From Dryas octopetala (Eukaryota; Streptophyta; Magnoliopsida; Rosales; Rosaceae): a stretch of 64,000 bases of DNA. The stretch is taken from contig OY992834.1 in NCBI GenBank assembly GCA_963921425.1, positions 22,953,923 through 23,017,922 of the forward strand, in the 5' to 3' direction. Of the stretch, positions 12,268 to 25,186 are shown piece by piece; the first letter of the stretch is position 1; each line of letters starts with the position of its first letter. The notes under the pieces were generated by a model that saw only the letters and a program-made list of their open reading frames with translations, had not been told where the DNA came from and ran no database searches. Position numbers and translations under genes: made by a program.

Positions 12268-12640
12268 GCCCATTCCGTTGAGGTATATCTCAACTTAAAC
12301 ATGATGAGGTATGGCTTGTGGGACCCACTCCGCATTGTAATTCGATGATCGAAGCCGTCTAATTTTTAAGTCTATATACAAGGATCATCCTTGCAAAAAA
12401 TTAGATAAATCAGAAATTGTTTAATCATTTGATTAAAGGGCCATCATTTCAAGTGTTAATGGAATCCATATAATATAGAGGCCCCTTCTATTGAGGTATA
12501 CCTCTTCTTAAACATGATGAGGTATGGCTTGTGGGACCCACTCCGTATTGTAATTTGATGATCGAAGTCATCTATTTTTTAAGTCACTATACAAAGATAA
12601 TCCTTGCAAAAAATTAGGTAAATCGAAAATCATTAAGACA
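12268..12640 (+). repeat. Direct repeat of about 200 bp, two copies
   Basis: The phrase catgatgaggtatggcttgt occurs near 12301 and 12514, and the following sequence through ccttgcaaaaaattag matches. Each copy contains the ~30-bp core described under findings. Confidence 0.65.
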
Positions 12641-12649
12641 TCTAATTGG

Positions 12650-13760
12650 GATGAACAATAACACTGTTTATCATCTTTTTCAGCCAAAATGCAGAATTTT
12701 GGCAGTTTCATGAAGCTGTTTTCGAACCCAGTTTTGACCCATCAAAACTCAACGGAATTTGACAAATAAATACTCGTTGAAAAGCTTATACAACCAGCTT
12801 TCCAACCACATATTGGGTTTCAAAAACGGAGCTCAGGTTTGAGAGAAATTGTCGTCCAAAGTTGAGAGTCCGAATCTGACGAAATATTTTCTAGAATTTA
12901 TGAAAATATTTCCCTCCACTTCTTTTCAAACTTAAAGCAATAAAACTAAACCTAAGGGGTCCGAATAGCATAATAACAACATAACTTTGAGATTAGACTA
13001 CAAAAACATGAAAATTGGAATCTAAAACAAGATTTTGAAAATTGATTTGGACACCCAAAACCATTTTCATAAAAAAAAGAATTTTTAAAAAATAAAGCTA
13101 TGAAATTCATACCTTGCTTCCTTTTCTCTTCCAGAATTCTTAGCTTTCTTACTCTAGAACTCTTACCCTTCCTATGTTTACCTCACTTTTGGTGTAAAGA
13201 AGCTCTGAACTTGTCAATGAAAATAATAATAGAGTATCCTATCTATTTATAGGGAAAGAAATCAAAAACCAAATTGAGTTCTATGTGCTGTAAGAAGTAG
13301 GGAATTTGATTTCTAATTCTCTGAGAATTCTTCACCTCCTGTTATGTAGATCCATAGCTTGTCCACCACCATTTTAGAGAGCTACACCTCCAGCTCTATA
13401 GCTTGCCTTACTCACCATTCTAGAGTGCATAATCCTCATCCTAGCTAATTCTAGGTTCCACCCAGCTGCTTATAGTTTACCTTAGTCAGCTCTTCATAGG
13501 TTGTTGAGTGAGCATGTCCTGATTACAGAAGATAAACATGAGAAGATGATAAGAAGAGGGACAAGCAGGCAAGAGGAAGAAGATGAGTTTTGCAACGTTA
13601 AAATTTTTTTTGCTGGGTTTGATTTTTGTTTTTGAGGGAATGGGTTGTTTTATGGGCTTTTGAGAAATATGGGTTTAATTCTAATATGTTCAGCCCAATT
13701 TAAAAAAATTAGAATTTATTTATTTAAAACAATAAATTTAAAATTCTCTATTACAAAAAT
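12650..13760 (-). repeat. LTR-like sequence, minus orientation
   Basis: Read on the minus strand this has the look of a Ty3/gypsy LTR: a TATA element ccctataaatag near 13240-13252, a plausible transcription start, then a long non-coding leader. I cannot fix both ends or a target duplication, and there is no coding body next to it. Confidence 0.35.
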
Positions 13761-13819
13761 AAAAACACGAGTCTTTACATTAACATTGTATCTTGAACAC
13801 CTTGTCGATTAACAATTGA

Positions 13820-16160
13820 GTCAAGTGATTGATCATTGCTAAAAACAATATTTTGCTCTACAGGCAAATGTATTGGCATCGCTCAACAGCAGGTTCTTTA
13901 GTATTAATGGGGGAATTGACACAATCTCCAAGCAGCTTCATATGAAGATATGTATTTGCAATTTAAATAGGCTAGTATTTCATCTTCTGGTTTGTCCTCA
14001 ATAATATATTACCCTAGCTCTATCTGAACCTTTGTTTACATACTTGAAAAAATATTTTATAAGCATTGATTGACAACATGATTCAACATTAATATGAGTA
14101 TTGTACTTCAATAATAATTGTGAATTATAAGGCACTACAAATCTATTGTCAATCTTTGTTCCATTTTTCATTACAAATGTTTCCACATTTTCATGGCCCC
14201 GGGAGATAGGAAAACCATTTGGTTCCAAGACTGTCTTACTTTTAAATGGCTTTGGAAAAACTTAGAACATTTACCTCCTCGCATGCAAGGAGATTTGGAA
14301 TCCAACTCTCCACAGGGACCATGAATTATAAATTAATTCACAATATCAAAAAGAATTGGATCCACCGTCTTATCTGGTAATTCGGCAGAAATTATGCAAT
14401 CTATATCTGCTGAAGAGACATGCTTATAAGCGTGTTCCCACCAAATCAATAGATGGCAGTAAGGTAACCTTCTTTTCTAGAACTCAATTGCACAAATTTC
14501 TATTCGCAATAAGGGAAAAATAAAAAAAAGAGTTTGATAAGTTTTATTATCATTAAAAAGGGAAGTAACCTAGCAAAGGAGAAATGATGGAGTTTTAATA
14601 TTCACCTGCTACAACTTCCCCAAAAGGTTCCCCAGATTTGATGTAATCAATCATATCATTTAGTTTAATTTTAAATATCCTAGAAATAATGTCAGGTCTG
14701 TCTTCCGCTCTATATCCAGGTTTTTTATCATGTTCTCTCAGAATTTCAAGCTACTTCACATTGCATGTAAAGGTAATGAACAAATTAGGATTACCATAAT
14801 GTCTACAAATTGCCATAGCATCCTAATAAATATTGATCATGTACCTAGCACTTCCAGTATATGAGCTTGGCAATATGACCTTTTGTCCATATTATCCGCA
14901 TTAGTATCACCCTTTGAAATTGCATCGTAAATGCCTTTGTAAATCTCAGTTCTTAAATTTTTTTGATTTCTTCGAATATAATCTAATCTATTCTCTTCAA
15001 GTGTTGCATAAGCATCCACAAAAAACTGTTGAAATAGTTTCCCTCCCTTTAACAATGTACTAAACTCAAGTTCTCTGTCCTGAATTTGATAAGCTATAAA
15101 GGCTCTCATAGGCACCTTTTCTCTTTTGAACTCACAACCTCTAAAAGATTCATTCCATTTGATATCAGGTCTATAACCATCTTCATCATAAGGGAAGAAA
15201 ATTGGATATTACAAAGACATAAATTTTGGATGTAATTTTGAAATCCTTTTTAACTCTCCATCTCTGAATTCTACTACAAGATCTCTATTCGAATAAAAAA
15301 GACCTATATCTCCCACAATCAGACCACCAATCTCATCACATGTTGCTTGTTCATACTGTTTACTATCATTTGGTTTTCTACCCAAGAGTCTGATTCTTAT
15401 ATGATTAATAGAATTTTGTTCAAATTTGTCTCTCATTGTGCGGAAAAGTTTTACTAGTTCATTTGATTCATCAAACATCTTAATGAGATTTTCAATAATG
15501 TTTTCATCTAGATTGTCATTTCTTTCGTTCCGATTAACAGCATTGAGACGATTAATCACTTCATAATGGGTATCAAAATGTAAAGCTGACAAAATTTTGG
15601 GCATTCTTCTTCAGGTGGTAATAAAGAATTCATTAGATGATAAACTTGACCACTAATTTTAAAGATGCAAAGGCCCGGTCTATTATTAATTGAGTTATCA
15701 ACTTTGGCTCCCATTGAAGTAAATGCAAACATAGAATTATATACTCTTATATTCTCTCTGAACATCAAACTTGTCTGGACTTTAGTGGGATCAAGTAAAA
15801 TGTCTAAAAAGGGGGGTGTTGGCTTTATCATTGGGAGTTTAATTTTTCCTTCTTGACAACAATGAGTAAACAGAGGCTCTTTTTTTTTTAGATTTTATTT
15901 TAATACATTCTTTCAACCAAAAAAGTGCATTATAGTAAATGCACTTATAACTCTTAACCCCAAAATCCACATATTCATTGACGATCCCTAAAGAGAGGAA
16001 AAATGCATTTAAAAAAAGGGCAATTTGTTGGTACCAAAATAACAATGTGAAAATTTGACCCTTATTGGTTTGATTTGAAGTGAATGAGGAAATGAAAGCT
16101 CGAATATCATAATCAAAATGACTTTGATCACAACTCAGACTATCACAGTAAGGGTCCACT
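13820..16160 (-). pseudogene. Decayed Helitron Rep/helicase gene (N-terminal half)
   Basis: Helitrons are rolling-circle transposons encoding a fused HUH replication initiator and PIF1-type helicase. Minus-strand pieces follow the family order: a zinc-finger-like stretch (YKCIYYNALFW), then FRENIRVYNSMFAFTS and GAKVDNSINNRPGL, then SNELVKLFRTMRDKF, the Helitron-like N domain (MRAFIAYQIQDREL, KLFQQFFVDAYATLEENRLD), the Rep part (FITFTCN, RLPYCHLLIW), then DNRFVVPYNSQLLLKYNTHI. The coding line is broken by frameshifts and stops: TAA at 15209-15211 after HPKFMSL, a stop replacing the usual W after FTCN.K, and others. The first histidine of the HUH motif (normally PHxH) reads tyrosine. The helicase half is missing below about 13820. 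No function remains. Confidence 0.85.
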
Positions 16161-16254
16161 TGATCTAATGTGATCTGATCAGGGCTTTGTAATCTATTTT
16201 CAATAGATTTTGGTCTTTTATTTTGACTTACATTTTTTTTTTACACCCACTGGT

Positions 16255-16975
16255 AGAAGCAATATCACAGATATTTTTGACACCTATTTCTATACCAATT
16301 GAAATATCTAACCCATAGTCCCCCACTGTTACCACAGTGCTCTCAGACAATCTACCCCTCTTACGCATCAAATTGAAAGAAAAATTTCTCAGTCAATGGA
16401 TTGATAACTGGAAAAAAAAATATATACATACACATAGGTAATTGGCCAAATAAAGTGATCAAAATGTCCAGCAGATGAAGCAATTTCAGCACGTACAACC
16501 GCAGCAAAAGCAATACAACAGAACATGCAAGGTATACCATTTTTTTGGTTAAAAGTGACAAAATTGCTTATTATAATAGAGAGATACTATCAACCAAGAG
16601 ATTTAAGCACAACAACAATCAAAAGAACATAAAATTGCAGTGAAATTTAATGACATGCCATTTTTTCTTCTCTTCTTCTCTAAATGAAATTCTTATTCAT
16701 AACACCTGTCTTTAACATATGAGCGCGCCCTTGGTTTTTTCCCATTTTGGAGACAAAAATAAATCCACACAACCCAACAAATAAGAAATCAACTAAGACT
16801 ACCATATTTCCACACAACACAATATATGTCATACTGCAAGAAGCAATATCACATATATTTTTGACATCTATTTCTATATCAGTTGAAATATCTGAGTCAT
16901 GGTCCTCCTCTGTTACCAGAGTTCTCTTGATAATCTAGCCCTCTTATGCATTAGATTGAAAGAAATCAAAAAGGC
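16255..16975 (+). repeat. Direct repeat, 584 bp apart
   Basis: The stretch agaagcaatatcaca...gaaagaa at 16255-16390 returns at 16839-16975 with about 85-90 percent identity by eye. It lies just outside the Helitron relic and may be part of the same old element. No coding content. Confidence 0.6.
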
Positions 16976-16979
16976 AAGA

Positions 16980-17640
16980 AAGAAGACACTTCATGAAGAT
17001 TTCAGAGGTTACAAATACAGAGGTTAACATTATGTAACACTGCCCACTCAAGATTTCATAGGTTAAAATCGTCATTGTGAAACTATTCATTCAAATTATG
17101 TAAAACAATCAAAATGTTAATGATGCTGCTCCTCCAGTAATGTAACTTCTCTTTAGCATTTTGGCAGTAACTGGATTTGCATATAATAGTGGAGTCAATC
17201 AGAGCTAATCTACCATCTAATTCACTTCAAAACACATTTTTGTCAAACCTTGCATGACCAAACAAATTTTGATTATCCAAATAGATTGTGATCAAATAAT
17301 GGTAACATGGTGGCTTAAAAGTTAACCACCCCCAACCCCAACCCCCTTTCACACCACTTATGATTTAATAATATTTGTTAGGTACGTATCAAATATAAAT
17401 AAGCTATCAATTTCCCTATTACAAAAACACTCGGTTTGCCTATTACCATCATTCAGAGAACAAAAGAACCCTAGAAAGCCCAACATAATTCAATCCCTCT
17501 CTATAAAACAGAGCACGAGCAAGCCAAACCAAAAACTTTTGTCAAGACTTATGATCAGTCGAAAATCCACAAAATCAACACTCACATAAAAAACTACCAC
17601 AAAAAAATAAAAATTTCACACACAACCCAATTAAATTTGT
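16980..17640. other. No gene recognised
   Basis: AT-rich sequence between the two duplicated blocks. No exon, RNA gene or element end stands out. Confidence 0.4.
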
Positions 17641-17649
17641 TAGTGAGAT

Positions 17650-19125
17650 TATTATATTTACCAAAAAGAAAACAAAAAGAAGATCAAGAAACACATTGCT
17701 TCCCAGATTGCTTCCCACGATCGCAAACGAAGGGACAGATTGCTTCCCACGATCGCAAACACAAATCAAGGGCGATGAAAAGGCTAGATCACGATCAAAT
17801 AGTGAATTCCTCATCGAGTATAGCGCCTGTGACAACGTGCATCAATCACCGATCAAAAAAGAAAAAAGAAAAAAGAAAAATAAGTTTTATAAAAATTTGT
17901 GGCTCACCTTTGGTATGCGATCAACTCAGGACTGCTAACCCAACAACCCCAAAATCTGGTTAAAAAACCCAGCTTCCTGTGCCTCAAACAAACCAGAGCA
18001 AATCTTTGATCTGGTTAGCAAACCATTGCCCACGTCCAAATCGACCACAACAGACAGCCAAAAAGCAAGAGAAGGGTGAAAGGGCACACCTAACCCCACC
18101 ATTCTCAGAATGGCACGCAGATAAAAAAAAAAGACTGAGAGGGGAAGCATAAGAGAAGGAAAGCGATGGCACGGGGCGTAAAAAAACAAAAAAGGAGGGG
18201 AAGAAGAAAAAACAAAGCGCGATGACCAAAACTGGCTAACTAACCCTCGAAACTACAGAGCCAAGTGACCAAAAAAGCAAATGCAGGGGCAAAACAGTCT
18301 TATCATGGAATAGTCTAAAAACAGTAACCAAAAAGAAGATCAAGAAACGCATTGAAAATGCAAGTCAAAAAGAAAATCAACAACAAAAAGAAGATCAACA
18401 AACCCAATCACCCAGCAGAAAATCGCATTCACCCACAAGAAACACACACCTACCAAATGCAAATAAAGGAATATGAGAGAGATAGATGATTGAAAAATAA
18501 GCCTTATCTAGTCAAGAACAGTAGCAAATGAAGGGATAGATTGCTTCCCACAATCGCAAACACAAATCAAGGGCGATGAAGAGGCCAAATCACGATCAAA
18601 CAATGAATTCCTCATCGAGTATAGCGCATGCAACAACGTGCATCAATCACCGATCAAAAAAGAAAAAAGGAAAATAAGTTTTATAAAAATTTGTGGCTCA
18701 CCTTTGGCACACGATCAACTCAGGACTGCTACCCAACAACCCCAAAATCCGGTTAAAAAACCCAGTTGCCTGTGCCGCAAACAGAACAAAGCAAATCTTT
18801 GATCTAGTCAGCAAACCATTGCCCACTGCCAAATTGACCACAACAGACGGCCAAAAAGCAAAAGGAGGGTGAATGACCAAAAAGGGCACACCCAACCCGC
18901 TATTCTCAGAATGGCATGCAGATAAAAAAAAAAAGACTAAGAGGGGAAATAGAAGAGAAGGAAAGTGATGGCACGGGGATTAAAAAAATGGAAAAATGTG
19001 GGGAAGAAGAAAAAACAAAGTGCAATAACCAAAACGGCCCAACTAATCCGCAAAACTACAGAGCCAAACGACCAAAAAAAGCAAGAGCAGGGGAAAAACA
19101 GTCTAAAAACAGTAACCGGGCTCTT
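17650..19125. repeat. Large direct duplication, period ~801 bp
   Basis: The segment around gatcgcaaacacaaatcaag (17751) recurs at 18552, and the copies stay alignable through gtgcatcaatcaccgatc, the AGACGGCC-type region, and the end phrase cagtctaaaaacagtaacc. The pair lies upstream, on the minus strand, of the Helitron relic. The right end (minus strand tatactaaacgtgaagagcc) resembles published Helitron 5' ends, so this may be Helitron terminal sequence; I am not certain. Frames on both strands here are not credible genes. Confidence 0.65.
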
Positions 19126-19584
19126 CACGTTTAGTATATCAATTTTATAACTAATATATTGATTCAAGTGGCCAAAATTTATGTAGAATAGGTGTCATGC
19201 ACTTCAATCTTCTTTTAGTATATATGCATGCATGAATATTAAATATCAATCTGATTCACTTTTAAGCTGTCATTTTGTGTAAGGTAGAGACTCACTTCCA
19301 GCATTTAGCATGCAAAACAAGTTTTCAAAGGATTCCAGATTATACACAACAAATCAAAGGGGTGTCATGTGAATTTGAATTTGACCACTATGCCCAATCA
19401 AAGAGGCTAGCAAACAAACAAATCCAAGTTGTTGGTGATCGAGTTAGGGTAAGAGTACTTTTTAATACAACACCAATGATACAATCTAAATTCAACACTA
19501 GTTTAATTGACATGAACTATACATGACCCAATCTCCTAAGACATATAGTAAGCAGGTCCGCTTAGTATTAAACATAAACATGCC

Positions 19585-19660
19585 TTTAGCCCAAGTGGTA
19601 AGAGTGGATGAGGTAAAAGTTAGGATTATGCTAGGTTCAGAGTTCGATTCCCTTCAATAT
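19585..19660 (+). repeat. tRNA-like Pol III promoter boxes, possible SINE head
   Basis: tttagcccaagtggtaagag at 19585-19604 resembles a tRNA A box and gttcgattc at 19642-19650 matches the B box, about 40 bp apart. The sequence does not fold as a full tRNA. An A-rich stretch follows at 19660. It is best explained as the 5' head of a tRNA-derived SINE or a tRNA relic. Confidence 0.45.
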
Positions 19661-19735
19661 AACAAAAAAACATAAACCTCCGATTTTGACACAAAAAATC
19701 TATTTAACTAGTGTACGTGTGTATACATATATATG

Positions 19736-19840
19736 TACTTATTTGCACAATTGCCTCCTGAAACTATAGTTTCGTCTCACTTTATCCTTTTAAAGTGAGA
19801 CGAAACTATAGTTTTAGGGAGTAAATGTATAAATAAGCCT
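19736..19840. mobile_element. Foldback mini-element (near-perfect palindrome)
   Basis: Arms of 24 nt at 19761-19784 and 19791-19814 are perfect inverted copies with a 6-nt loop (tccttt). Less exact pairing extends the arms to about 50 nt. This looks like two terminal repeats of a long-TIR element that have lost the interior. Confidence 0.65.
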
Positions 19841-20770
19841 ATATATATATGTATATACAGTATTTTCCTTATCCAAATGTAAATTCTAGACATAGGCTAT
19901 GGATGCAATGGCGATTAATCGGTAGTTGAAATTTTTGTCTCATCATATCGATTGGAACCCATTTATTGTTTAGATTTTATGTTTTAAATATTCAGATTTA
20001 GGATCAAAACTCAAAAGATAATTTAAGCTCTAAAAATAATTCTACACTTTAAAATGAAGCAACCATGTCGGAAAATAAAATGGATAAAAATGCAGTGCCA
20101 ATTGAAGCAACAAGTGGACTTGAGTAAGATTTTATATATGTATATATATTACATAAGAAAATGACTAAACTTTTTCTCGATCATTTCTTAATTAACATGT
20201 ATTATATGAATCTTTATAGAATTATAAGATTAATTTTACAGTTTTGAATATTTTGATGCTATCAGGAGCAAATGACTTATATTATCGATCTTATGTGGAA
20301 TATATGCATGAGTACGTATAATACGAAATGAGAAGATCGAATTCAATTTTAAGATTTTAGTTTATAATATTTGTGAGTAACCCATATACAACATAGATCA
20401 ATAAATAAGTTGAATTTGTTTCAACTCATTTGGACGATTAATTAAATATATCAATTATGATTAACTAGTCTTCAACACCTATAAGAAATGATAGGACACA
20501 AAGACGACACTGATTGCCATGAACAACTTGGGCTCATGCTTAAGAAATAGCTTGTTAATTATGTTAAGAAAGAATGTAATAATTAGAAGAGATCAGAAAG
20601 GATCGAGCTTCGATATGCTTGAAATCAAAAAGAGCATTGAAATCTAGAGAGCTATAACACCAAAACCAGATAAACTGCCAAATGATGACTGAAACCACCT
20701 AAGTACCTAACAATGCATGCCCACTTTTGACTCATTTCATTTATTCAACTTCTCAGCCATATCTTTGATT
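19841..20770. other. No gene recognised
   Basis: AT-rich sequence up to the left target duplication of the solo LTR at 20771. Confidence 0.4.
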
Positions 20771-20775
20771 CTACT

Positions 20776-21840
20776 TGTTTGTGGATAAATCCACATGGAT
20801 TCAACAACCAACCATGAATCGACACGTGACTGGTCAGATCCAACTTCGGAGTTTGACTTTTAAATGGTCAAACTTGGACCTCCACATCATCACACAGCTC
20901 GGCACCTTCTTTGCCAGCTCGGATCGGCTCGTCATGACGAATCCCTCACACTTGGTCCGACCCGATCTGAGGATCTTCCAAAGGATTGAGTGTTCATCTT
21001 TCCTCGGTTATCCCAGTTCGGTTCGGCTCGGCCTTGGGCGAGCATTCTTTCAAACTCTAGTCACAGCCAACTACGACTTGAAGGGATCACTACCTACCGG
21101 ATCGGCTCGGTTCGATTGTCCATGTCTGATCCGATCACACATGGGTTTCATGTCTACACATGAGGACATGTGTTCGGATTGGCTCGGCCTCACCGTCATT
21201 CTGAGAAGATCACGTTGGGACGAACGGCCATACTCAAGTGCACCTGGCATGATCCTCTGACAGATGGGATATTCCAGCTCACAGCCATGACTATTGGGGC
21301 ATTCCACCTGATCTTCCATCCTTACATTCAATGCAGCATTGAATGCAAAGGAGGTGGGTAGCTGTGCATGCCACTGTTCATGACTGAACGCGTGGGTCTT
21401 TCTCAACCATTCATCCACATGCAGGTAACTTACTCTTCACAACTTCCATTGTCTATATAAACCAACTTATATGCACAAATTCAGGGATCTATCTATACCA
21501 AGAAAACACATACACCAACTTTCACTCACGAAAGGGCTTACCAAAAGCATACTCAACTTGCTGAGAATAAACCCAGAACATTTTACCTTGTTCTTTCCCA
21601 TTCTCCCAAGTTCATCATCTGTTCTTCCTCACTTTCATTCAAACACCTCCAAATACACATCACTGACTTCATCATCGGAGCGTGTTTGGCTGGTACCACA
21701 CCGGTCCATCTCCTTTGATCTTGTATTTCATGCAGGAAGAACTCAAGTCGACATCCACGTCATCATCCAACAAGGCTTCTGATCAGCCAGATCATCATCT
21801 CTAAGTTGTTGCATCTATCTTACGGAAATTTGCATCAACA
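20776..21840 (+). mobile_element. Solo LTR, 1065 bp, with perfect 5-bp target duplication
   Basis: The stretch begins TGTTTGTGG and ends TTGCATCAACA, so it has the TG...CA ends of an LTR with TGTT/AACA terminal symmetry. CTACT flanks it exactly at 20771-20775 and 21841-21845. The ending is typical of Ty3/gypsy LTRs of the Tat/Ogre/Athila side. No primer-binding site or polypurine tract adjoins it, so this is a solo LTR left by LTR-LTR recombination. A 161-codon frame inside (20775-21260) shows no retroelement or host domain and is taken as chance. Confidence 0.85.
21453..21462 (+). promoter_or_regulatory. TATA element of the solo LTR
   Basis: ctatataaac sits about two thirds into the LTR, where the U3/R border is expected. 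Transcription would start near 21485. It is inferred from sequence and position only. Confidence 0.5.
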
Positions 21841-21845
21841 CTACT

Positions 21846-22981
21846 CAATCTTAAGTACAAACTAAAGTGATTGAGTGCGGCAGTGCCGTAGTGGTAGAAT
21901 TGATGGCCGGGCCTAGCTATCGAAGATAAGGGAGTTTGACAAGTAGAACAGGACATGTTTTCCAAATTTGGGGAAGGTTGTCAGCATCACTCTTTCTTGA
22001 AACATTACTTTCAAATTCAAAACCTCAATATAGTCTCCAAATTACGTCTTTTTCTTTCTAGATAATTTATTACACTCTATCCACCTGAATTTTGAACTCA
22101 ATCTCACTTGACTACCTAAAATTTGTTGCAATGTTACCACCTTGGGCTCATTCTGTTAAACTTCTATTGAAAATAAGGGTGTTTTGGTCTTTTCAAGTCA
22201 GTTTTCTAATTGTGTCAAAGTAGGTAAAGTGTAAAAAAACCTTGTTTTTTTTTTTATTACAAAAAGCTAGACAAATGAGCCAAAGATGGTACATTGCAAC
22301 AAATTTTAAATTCAGGTGGTAAATTGACATTGAGATTGAGTCCAAAGTTCAAATAGATAAAACGTATAAAAGCTAATATTTTATGTAACTGTAATACTTT
22401 GTGTTAGATTGACATAGTGTTATTAATTTATTCAAATTATAATATGTATAAGATCACTAATATTCCCATAATAGGGCAAAGTTCATTTTTGTACTTCAAC
22501 TATACCTAGTTTTTCAAGTTAGTACCCCAATTTCGACAAGTGGGATTCTAATATCTCAATTTCATTTTTGCGGCAATTTCATACCTCTATTAGTACATCC
22601 ATTAAAAATGCCGTTAACTGGTGACGTGGATGCTGACGTGGTTATGCGTATTGCACTATACTTGCATCCACTTGATTTCTTAAATTCAGCGACGTGCATT
22701 AATGATGCTACATAAGTTAAAAATTAATAAAATAACCAAAACCTTTTAAAAAGACAATTAAAAAAAACCCAAAATAAAAACAAAATAATAAAAAAAAAAA
22801 GATAGAGAGAAACCCAGCAGCCCTTCTCCTTCCCCACCTAGCAGCCCGCAGACATACTCCTTCCCCACCCAACAGCCCACAGCCCCCCCCCCCCCTAAAA
22901 AAAACTTGAGCAACCTCCTGCCTCACCACCCCTCGCACCTCCCCCTCTAAGCCAACAATCCTAACAACCGGTGACGTCCGA
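21846..22981. other. No gene; remains of a long-TIR element
   Basis: Two areas read like the ends of non-autonomous Mutator-like elements. One near 22070-22380 holds an inverted pair around 'aaatttgttgcaatgtacc' type phrases. The other starts near 22485 (gcaaagttcatttttgtact, then gacgtggatgctgacgtgg). A C-rich segment at 22815-22960 follows. None has a complete partner. Confidence 0.4.
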
Positions 22982-25060
22982 TGTGACACCCCAAGAATTT
23001 TTCTAAATTTATTTTGGACTTAATTCTATTTTTGGCATTTTTCTATAAATATTTGATTTTTTTGTGAGTTATTTTGATTTTCCATAATTTGTTTTGAGAG
23101 TTGGTAAATTCAGAAAAATTCTGGATATCAAAATAATATTTTGACCCTTTAGATAATTATTACTCACCGAGACAAGTCTGTTTGATTTTTCAGTGAATTT
23201 TTCCGAGTCCCGAGCTATTTTTGGAGAATTTTTTAATTTGAAAAAATTTAAAAAAGTTAACTTGGTGCCACGTGGTGCACTGTGATTGGACGATGGCCTT
23301 GACCCAAGCCCAGCCCGTTTCTCTCTCTTTTGGGCTGCACCTTCCCACTTTTTTTTGGAAACCCCATTTTATTTTTGAAGCCCAAATGGCCTAACAAAAA
23401 GAACACTCTAAATCCTTTTATTTTTTAAATTAATTAATTCAAAAATAAATTAGTTTTCAATCTAAATCCTTCCACTAAATCCTAGTCATCCATCCTAAAT
23501 CAATCCTAGCCATTGAATCTACCATCAACCACCTATAAATATCGTTCTGCTCCATTATTTTATTCACACCAAACTTGAATTTTAAGAGTTTTCTCTAGAA
23601 TTCCCTCTCTTTTCTAAGTTAGAGAGCTTCTCTCTCTAGGATCAAATAATTTTTTTTTTTCTTTTGATCATAACTAGAGTTCTGAAGGTCCGATTGGCGA
23701 ACCGTTTTTGCCTACGCGCTCGCAGTGACGAGCTCTACCATCTAGGAGATTTCTGAGCCAAGGATCTGCAGAAATTAGGCTTTGACCCCAAAAGTCTTAG
23801 GTAATCCCCTAATCCTAGTTGAGGTTCTGTCAAATTTTTTTAAATTATTCTCTTGTTAAATAGACTCTTTTTGTCCTTTAAATTAGCAACTCAAGTAGTA
23901 CCAAAACTCTACTTGTGCAAGCTGTTTGTCAAGTAATCCTTCCAACTCAGCTTACTTAAAAGTTATTTATTTAAGTTGAAATGCTGCCCAACTTTTATTA
24001 GATAAAATCAACTTAATTAAATATTGAGACTATATTAGTGGTAACCAAACGACGTGATGACTAAGATCAGTCCATGAGCATATGGGCATTGGATACTGAG
24101 CCAGAGCTCCCTCAGTTTCCCCATGCACTGACCTGGTCACGTTGTAGGTTCATAACTGATCAACCTCCTCGACCTAATTAAAAATGGAATTAATTAGAAA
24201 CCATTAGGGTTCAAAAACCAAATCGTTACTTGGTTTCTGAACAAGATCTTATATGACTGTCTGCCTCAGGGAGCAGGGTCATGCCGAATTAAAGACATAG
24301 AGAAAGCCTATTAACGGAGCTAGTGTCGAACCTCTGAATCGGTTAAACCAGACCTTTCACTGAAAAGGTCATCTGTTTACGAGGAATTAGTTTTTAACAC
24401 CAGTTGTTGTCAGACTAGGGGTTCTAGTTACCCAAAAGTGAACAAGCAGACAATGGTAAAGCTGTAAGTTGGATTTGAACGTGGGATTAGGCTAAGCACT
24501 TGACTCCAAGTAGGGGGAAACTCACACCCTGTCTAGAAACCCTTTTTACTGCATGTAATATATATATTAATGCATGTAAAAGTTGCATTATTTTTTGTTT
24601 CCATTTGTGCATGGTTTTATGATGAGATGATATCTACTATTAGCGATATTTGTTTTTGTTGAATGACCTGAGAGTAAAGGGTCACGATGATGACCTTGAG
24701 TTTCAATTCCCTAAACCTTTGGAGGGATAATACGGACTAGTCGATTGTCCGTTGGGGAGGCCAGTCTAGGTGGTATTTATCAGGAAATGGATACTCTCAC
24801 TACCAATATCAGTATTTACTGATAGTGTTGGTAAGTGGTAGTCAGCCCAAATGGCTGGTCATCAAGTATGATACTTGGAAGCTTCTGAAAATGGTTTTGC
24901 AAAATTTGTGTGAGCATGCAAATGACTTTTGGCAACTGATACTGATTCTCTAGTTTGTGCTTGTGCATATTTTTGAAAAAAATTTCACTGACTATATAAA
25001 TATTTTCAACTATTGTTTTCAAACCTAGCCAGAGTCTCCCGAAGGGAAGCTATGATCGTA
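22982..25060 (+). repeat. LTR-like sequence, Tekay/Del-type start
   Basis: TGTGACACCCCAAGAATTTT at 22982 matches the way Del/Tekay gypsy LTRs begin. A TATA element (cctataaatatc) lies near 23531, then a CT-rich leader. I cannot find the right end or a target duplication, and no gag or pol follows. It is either a truncated LTR or an LTR plus leader. Confidence 0.45.
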
Positions 25061-25186
25061 TGTGATGATTACCCCCTACTATGCTATTTGAGTGTAAATC
25101 AGGTATCGGCTGGTGATTCTGATTAAGGGCACGGCCTAGCTTCTTGTCAGCTCCAATACTTATTTGGTTTAGAACCTTTGGATTTT

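Noticed and set aside
20775..21418. 161- and 115-codon overlapping frames on opposite strands
   Set aside because: Both lie inside the solo LTR, have no known domain, and the longer start coincides with the LTR edge by chance.
21873..21935. tRNA-like stretch gtagtggtagaattgatggccg
   Set aside because: It has a weak A-box resemblance, but no B box follows at a suitable distance and no cloverleaf can be drawn.
22717..22989. Glycine/arginine-rich minus-strand frame of 90 codons
   Set aside because: It comes from a C-rich run; low complexity, no initiation context, cut by the LTR edge.
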